Below, in pieces: positions 60,482-64,000 of a DNA stretch of 64,000 bases (position 1 is the first letter of the stretch; every line of letters begins with the position of its first letter). Position numbers and translations under genes: made by a program. Location of the stretch: the NCBI RefSeq assembly GCF_011039075.1, contig NZ_JAAKEG010000007.1, forward strand, positions 1 to 64,000, in the 5' to 3' direction. The notes under the pieces are model-generated. The model worked only from the letters and a program-made list of their open reading frames with translations. It was not told the DNA's origin and ran no database searches. The stretch is from Adlercreutzia sp. ZJ304 (GTDB taxonomy: Bacteria; Actinomycetota; Coriobacteriia; Coriobacteriales; Eggerthellaceae).

Positions 60482-63097
60482 ATGGCACAAGATGTTAAAG
60501 GAACGCCCATTGTCAAAGGCCTTGGCTTCAACAGTTTTGGTATTGGAACCAACGCCTGCACCGTGGATATAGACAAAGAAAATGACAAGATTCTTCGCAT
60601 TAGACCTTTCCATTTTGACGAGCATCAAACACCCGAAGAATTAAATGCTTGGAAATTAGAAGCGCGCGGTTCAACTTTCGAACCCGGCTTCAAAACACTA
60701 ATTTCACCATTATCTTTGTGCTATAAGAAACGTGTGTATTCGAAGAACAGGATTCCTTACCCACTAAAGCGTGTTGACTGGGATCCGAACGGTGACAGAA
60801 ACCCCCAAAACCGTGGCACTAGTGGCTACGAGCGTATCAGCTGGGACGAAGCCGCAGAGTTGGTCGCCGCAGAAATCAAGCGTGTGCACGATCTGTATGG
60901 TCCTGCATCGATTCTTTGCGAGCTTGACGGTCATGGCGAAACGAAATTTGTTCATGCGCCGCACGGATGCCAAAGTCGCATGTTTGATCTAATTGGTCGC
61001 TATACGCTTCAAACTAGACAACCCGATAGCTGGGAAGGTTGGTATTGGGGCGCAAAGCATATATGGGGCATGGATCCGCTTGGTCAAAATTCGCTTCAGA
61101 ACAACGTAATTCAGGATATCGCAAGAAATGGCGATGCTGTGCTGTTCTGGGGATGCGATGTAGAAACAACTCCTTTGGGTTGGGGCGGTTATCTGGCAAG
61201 CCGCATTTGCTTCTGGTTTACAGAGCTTGGCATCAAACAGATTCATATATCTCCGGATGTTAACTATACAAACGCCGTCCATGGTGACTATTGGATTCCC
61301 GTAAAACCAAACACGGACGCAGCATTGCAGCTAGCCATAGCTTATACATGGATTATCGAAGGCACTTACGACCAAGAATATCTTGATACCCATGCAATAG
61401 GTTTTGAAAACTTCAAGTATTACGTTCTTGGCGGCGAAGACGGCATTCCGAAGACACCGAAATGGGCAGAGGCGATATGCGGTGTTCCGTCGTATGTCAT
61501 CAAGGCATTTGCAAGATACTGGGCAAAGCACGCCGTCTCCATAGCGCATTGCAACGGTGGCTCTTTCATTCGCTCTTGCTATGCACACGAACCCGCGCGC
61601 TTGGAAGTAGCTCTTCTGGGCATGCAGGCGGTTGGTAAACCCGGCGCAAACCAGTTCAAGTTCATCGAATGGACGCTGTACGGAATGGATACGGTAACCC
61701 CCTTGCCGCCTTCCTCAGAGATTCCAAACTGTAGCCCAGCATATCGCGGCTGGTTCCGCAGCTTCCCCGAAAGCTTCATTCCTAAGACCATGATCCCGCA
61801 GGCAATTATGAATCCACCGGTTACATGGTATGGTCATATTGGTGCCGGATTCCCAAGAGAAGACCAGTTTGAGGGCCCTTACACCTTCCCCTTGGAGGGC
61901 AACGAACGTCTGCACATGATCTGGTCTGACACCCCATGCTGGGAAACTTGCTGGAATGGCGGAAACGAAATGCAAGAAGCTCTTCGCCATGAATCTATCG
62001 AGTTCATAATTGTCCAGCATCCGTGGATGGAAAATGACTGCTTCTTTGCTGACGTTATTCTTCCTACCAATACAAAATTCGAGACAGAAGACATAGGAAC
62101 CGACTCAGATAACGGGCAATGGAATGTTGTTTATTTCGAGCAACAAGCAATTCAGCCCCGACTAGATTCCAAGTCTGACATGGAAGCAGTTGGCGAAGTT
62201 GCCAAAAAGCTTGAAAAATACGGCGGCATTTACGAGAACCTTTACAAGCGCTATATGGGCGGCAAGACCTGCGAAGAGTATATCGAAGCTGGCTTTTTGA
62301 ACACAGGTGCTGCAGAGAAAATGTCTTTTGAGGAATTCAAAGAGAGGCAGTACTACGCATTCCCAACCAAGGAAAATTGGGAAGAGCTGCCGGTGGGTCT
62401 TAGCCAATTCTACAACGACCCCGAAAGATATCCTCTGTCTACTCCGTCGGGCAAACTTGAATACTACTCCACCAGCCTTGCTGAGCAATTCCCAGATGAC
62501 AAAGAGCGCGGTCCAATTCCGAAATGGATTGACGAGGGCGCAGGCCATCAGGAAAGACAATACCTTGCCCGCGGTCGTAAATACCCATTCTTGCTGGTAT
62601 CTAATCATCCAAGGTGGCGCGTACATGCAAATCTTGACGATGTTACGTGGTTCCGCGAAATGGAAGAATACGTAAAAGTAACAGGACCTGACGGCTATAA
62701 GTACGAACCTGTATGGGTTCATCCTCAGGATGCAGGCATGTTGGGGCTAGAAACTGGCGACATTGTAAAGATATACAACGAGCGTGGAGCCGTTATGGGT
62801 GGCGTGCGCGTAACCGAGCGTATTCGTCCCGGCGTTGTTTACCAAGATCACGGATCGCGTGTTGACTCGGCTGTTCTTGGTCGAGGCGGCCTTGATCGTG
62901 GCGGCGCAAATAACCTTATCGCCCCCACACCAACCACTTCCGAACATGCACACGGAGAAGTTACGAGCGGCTTTTTGGTTAATGTTGAAAAGGTTGATGT
63001 ATTCAAACTGGCTGAAGAATATCCAGAAGCATTCAACAGGAAATACGACCCCGACTGCGGTCTGGTAGCCGATGCCCGTATCGTGAAAGGAGAATAA
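60482..63097 (+). CDS. Pyrogallol-phloroglucinol transhydroxylase-like large subunit
   Basis: About 871 residues, close to the Pelobacter acidigallici enzyme's 875. Shared segments: WKLEARGSTFEPGFKTLISP, RIPYPLKR, WDPNGDRNPQNRG, GYERISWDEAAELVAAEI, and PDSWEGWYWGAKHIWG. The D182-S183-W184 run holds the Mo-ligand Ser of that enzyme, and H151 matches its catalytic His. It has no N-terminal Fe-S cysteine motif, as in the known large subunit; the clusters are in the small subunit. It has no signal peptide. Predicted to act on polyhydroxylated aromatic rings; a related substrate is possible. GAGAGGAG precedes the ATG. Confidence 0.9.
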   Translation: MAQDVKGTPIVKGLGFNSFGIGTNACTVDIDKENDKILRIRPFHFDEHQTPEELNAWKLEARGSTFEPGFKTLISPLSLCYKKRVYSKNRIPYPLKRVDWDPNGDRNPQNRGTSGYERISWDEAAELVAAEIKRVHDLYGPASILCELDGHGETKFVHAPHGCQSRMFDLIGRYTLQTRQPDSWEGWYWGAKHIWGMDPLGQNSLQNNVIQDIARNGDAVLFWGCDVETTPLGWGGYLASRICFWFTELGIKQIHISPDVNYTNAVHGDYWIPVKPNTDAALQLAIAYTWIIEGTYDQEYLDTHAIGFENFKYYVLGGEDGIPKTPKWAEAICGVPSYVIKAFARYWAKHAVSIAHCNGGSFIRSCYAHEPARLEVALLGMQAVGKPGANQFKFIEWTLYGMDTVTPLPPSSEIPNCSPAYRGWFRSFPESFIPKTMIPQAIMNPPVTWYGHIGAGFPREDQFEGPYTFPLEGNERLHMIWSDTPCWETCWNGGNEMQEALRHESIEFIIVQHPWMENDCFFADVILPTNTKFETEDIGTDSDNGQWNVVYFEQQAIQPRLDSKSDMEAVGEVAKKLEKYGGIYENLYKRYMGGKTCEEYIEAGFLNTGAAEKMSFEEFKERQYYAFPTKENWEELPVGLSQFYNDPERYPLSTPSGKLEYYSTSLAEQFPDDKERGPIPKWIDEGAGHQERQYLARGRKYPFLLVSNHPRWRVHANLDDVTWFREMEEYVKVTGPDGYKYEPVWVHPQDAGMLGLETGDIVKIYNERGAVMGGVRVTERIRPGVVYQDHGSRVDSAVLGRGGLDRGGANNLIAPTPTTSEHAHGEVTSGFLVNVEKVDVFKLAEEYPEAFNRKYDPDCGLVADARIVKGE

Positions 63098-63099
63098 GC

Positions 63100-63927
63100 A
63101 TGGGAAAGATATTTATATTCGACCATGCTAAATGCAATGGTTGTAGAAATTGCCAGATTGCCTGCAAAGACGAGCATGTAGACAACGACTGGTCGCCTTA
63201 TGCAAAGCCACAACCTGATACGGGTCAGTTTTGGACAAGAATTAACGAGACTGTCTGTGGTCAGGTTCCTAAAGTTAAGGTGTCTTACACGCTAGAGACA
63301 TGCATGCATTGCGACAACGCCCCTTGCATTGCGGCTGCACCAGATGCCGTATATAAGCGCGAAGATGGTCTAGTGATTATTGATCCAGAAAAGTCAAAGG
63401 GTAAGGCAGAAATTGTAGACAGCTGTCCTTACGGCGCTATCTTCTGGAATGAAGAGCTTGATATTCCTCAGAAATGTAGCGGATGCGCACATCTTGTAGA
63501 TGCTGGCGAAGTTCCACACTGTGTGGATGTATGCCCGCATGAGGCAATTCGTTTTGGCGATGAAGAAGATTTCGCTGACGAAATTCTTGCTAGTACATTG
63601 TTGTATCCAGAAAGAGAAGACGACAAACCAAGGGTTTACTATCTCAACCTTCCCAAGCGCTTCCTTGCCGGTGTTGTTGTTGACCCAGAAGCCGATGAAG
63701 TAATTATCGGCGCAAAGGTGACAGCAGAAAACGTAGACACCAACGAAGTCTTTGTTCAAAAGACAGACGACTTTGGTGATTTCTGGTTTACGCAAGTTGA
63801 GAAATCGAACTGGCGCGTTTATGTAGAAAGCGAAGGTTATCTTACGCGCGTAATAGAAGCCAGCACTGTTGAAGAAGACAGGAATGTTGGACCTGTATTT
63901 CTATACAAGTCTGACCTAGCTCAGTAA
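63100..63927 (+). CDS. Transhydroxylase-like small subunit: 3x4Fe-4S plus C-terminal beta domain
   Basis: About 275 residues, the length of the Pelobacter enzyme's small subunit. N-terminal clusters: CNGCRNCQIACKDEH, CMHCDNAPCIAAAP, CPYGAIFWNEE, CSGCAHLVDAGEVPHCVDVCP. KREDGLVIIDPEKSKGKAEI is almost identical in style to that subunit. After residue 190 a transthyretin-/Cna-B-like beta domain (LAGVVVDPEADEVIIGAKVT, GDFWFTQVEKSNWRVYVE) follows, as in the known small subunit. It starts 2 nt after the large subunit stop and ends the operon, followed by a terminator-like hairpin. Confidence 0.92.
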   Translation: MGKIFIFDHAKCNGCRNCQIACKDEHVDNDWSPYAKPQPDTGQFWTRINETVCGQVPKVKVSYTLETCMHCDNAPCIAAAPDAVYKREDGLVIIDPEKSKGKAEIVDSCPYGAIFWNEELDIPQKCSGCAHLVDAGEVPHCVDVCPHEAIRFGDEEDFADEILASTLLYPEREDDKPRVYYLNLPKRFLAGVVVDPEADEVIIGAKVTAENVDTNEVFVQKTDDFGDFWFTQVEKSNWRVYVESEGYLTRVIEASTVEEDRNVGPVFLYKSDLAQ

Positions 63928-63943
63928 TTAACAAACCCAATTT

Positions 63944-63983
63944 TGAACTGTCACTTCTTAAGTTTTCTCGAAGTGACAGTTCA
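63944..63983 (+). terminator. Terminator-like hairpin at the end of the transhydroxylase operon
   Basis: TGAACTGTCACTTC (63944-63957) pairs perfectly with GAAGTGACAGTTCA (63970-63983), a 14-bp stem with a 12-nt loop, starting 16 nt after the stop. The T-run is weak, but position and strength fit a terminator. Confidence 0.7.
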
Positions 63984-64000
63984 TACCAAATCTCATATCT

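Overview
The window looks like a chromosomal piece of an anaerobic Coriobacteriia bacterium, most likely Eggerthellaceae. This is an inference from gene content, not from a marker gene. The hints are several DMSO-reductase-family molybdoenzymes with separate Fe-S and NrfD-type subunits, a LuxR regulator with a roughly 12-helix membrane half, a complete arginine deiminase operon with a YfcC-type carrier, and an NRAMP-related carrier with the Mg2+-type (NRMT) motif known from Eggerthella lenta. Base composition looks moderate to AT-rich (not computed). Most genes have clear Shine-Dalgarno sites; several start with GTG or TTG.

Layout. 1-3649 (minus): NrfD membrane subunit (cut by the left edge), four-cluster ferredoxin and Tat-exported molybdoenzyme, a respiratory reductase set. 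3895-6356 (minus): GntR regulator, stomatin-like SPFH protein and an orphan NrfD-like protein. 6610-11683 (minus): arcA, argF/arcB, arcC and a YfcC carrier, with a divergent PucR-like regulator at 11905-13461. 13443-25480: K+ channel, methyltransferase, ogt, DUF554, membrane XRE regulator, arylamine N-acetyltransferase, U32 peptidase, MATE exporter, MFS-CBS fusion and pckA. 25615-32913 (plus): DUF364 protein, two-component system with a LolD/FtsX-type ABC exporter, and a WYL regulator. 32948-35946 (minus): pth, prs, glmU. 36081-43160: NhaC antiporter, Rrf2 regulator, NRMT-like carrier plus PRC/MgtE_N/CBS partner, tRNA-Ser, a small Cys-rich protein and citrate synthase. 43292-44103: tRNA-Arg followed by a gene-free stretch rich in repeats, ending in a probable small RNA. 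44096-47986: two glycosyltransferases and a flippase-like membrane protein. 48067-49192 (minus): infC-rpmI-rplT, with an apparent ATA start for infC and a leader terminator. 49715-52383 (plus): an Asp23/Gls24 envelope cluster and a ZIP metal transporter. 52428-57215 (minus): Fe-S aldo/keto reductase, TspO-like protein, toxin-antitoxin pair and LuxR regulator. 57487-63927 (plus): a 743-aa molybdoenzyme with a small ferredoxin, a zinc-ribbon/proline-rich small protein, and a two-subunit enzyme closely resembling pyrogallol-phloroglucinol transhydroxylase.

How it fits together. The cell appears to gain ATP from arginine (deiminase, carbamoyltransferase, carbamate kinase, antiporter) and to run anaerobic redox chemistry through molybdoenzymes. 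The right-hand locus, facing a membrane LuxR regulator, is probably an inducible system for aromatic (polyphenol-like) or related substrates.

Most novel-looking items: (i) the transhydroxylase/second-molybdoenzyme locus with its 77-aa zinc-ribbon protein and structured leaders; (ii) a two-copy, about 150-160 bp element with 27-28 bp terminal inverted repeats and a shared internal core, inverted relative to each other (23709-23860 and 43655-43817); (iii) a probable small RNA at 44036-44103; (iv) the ATA start and leader attenuator of infC.
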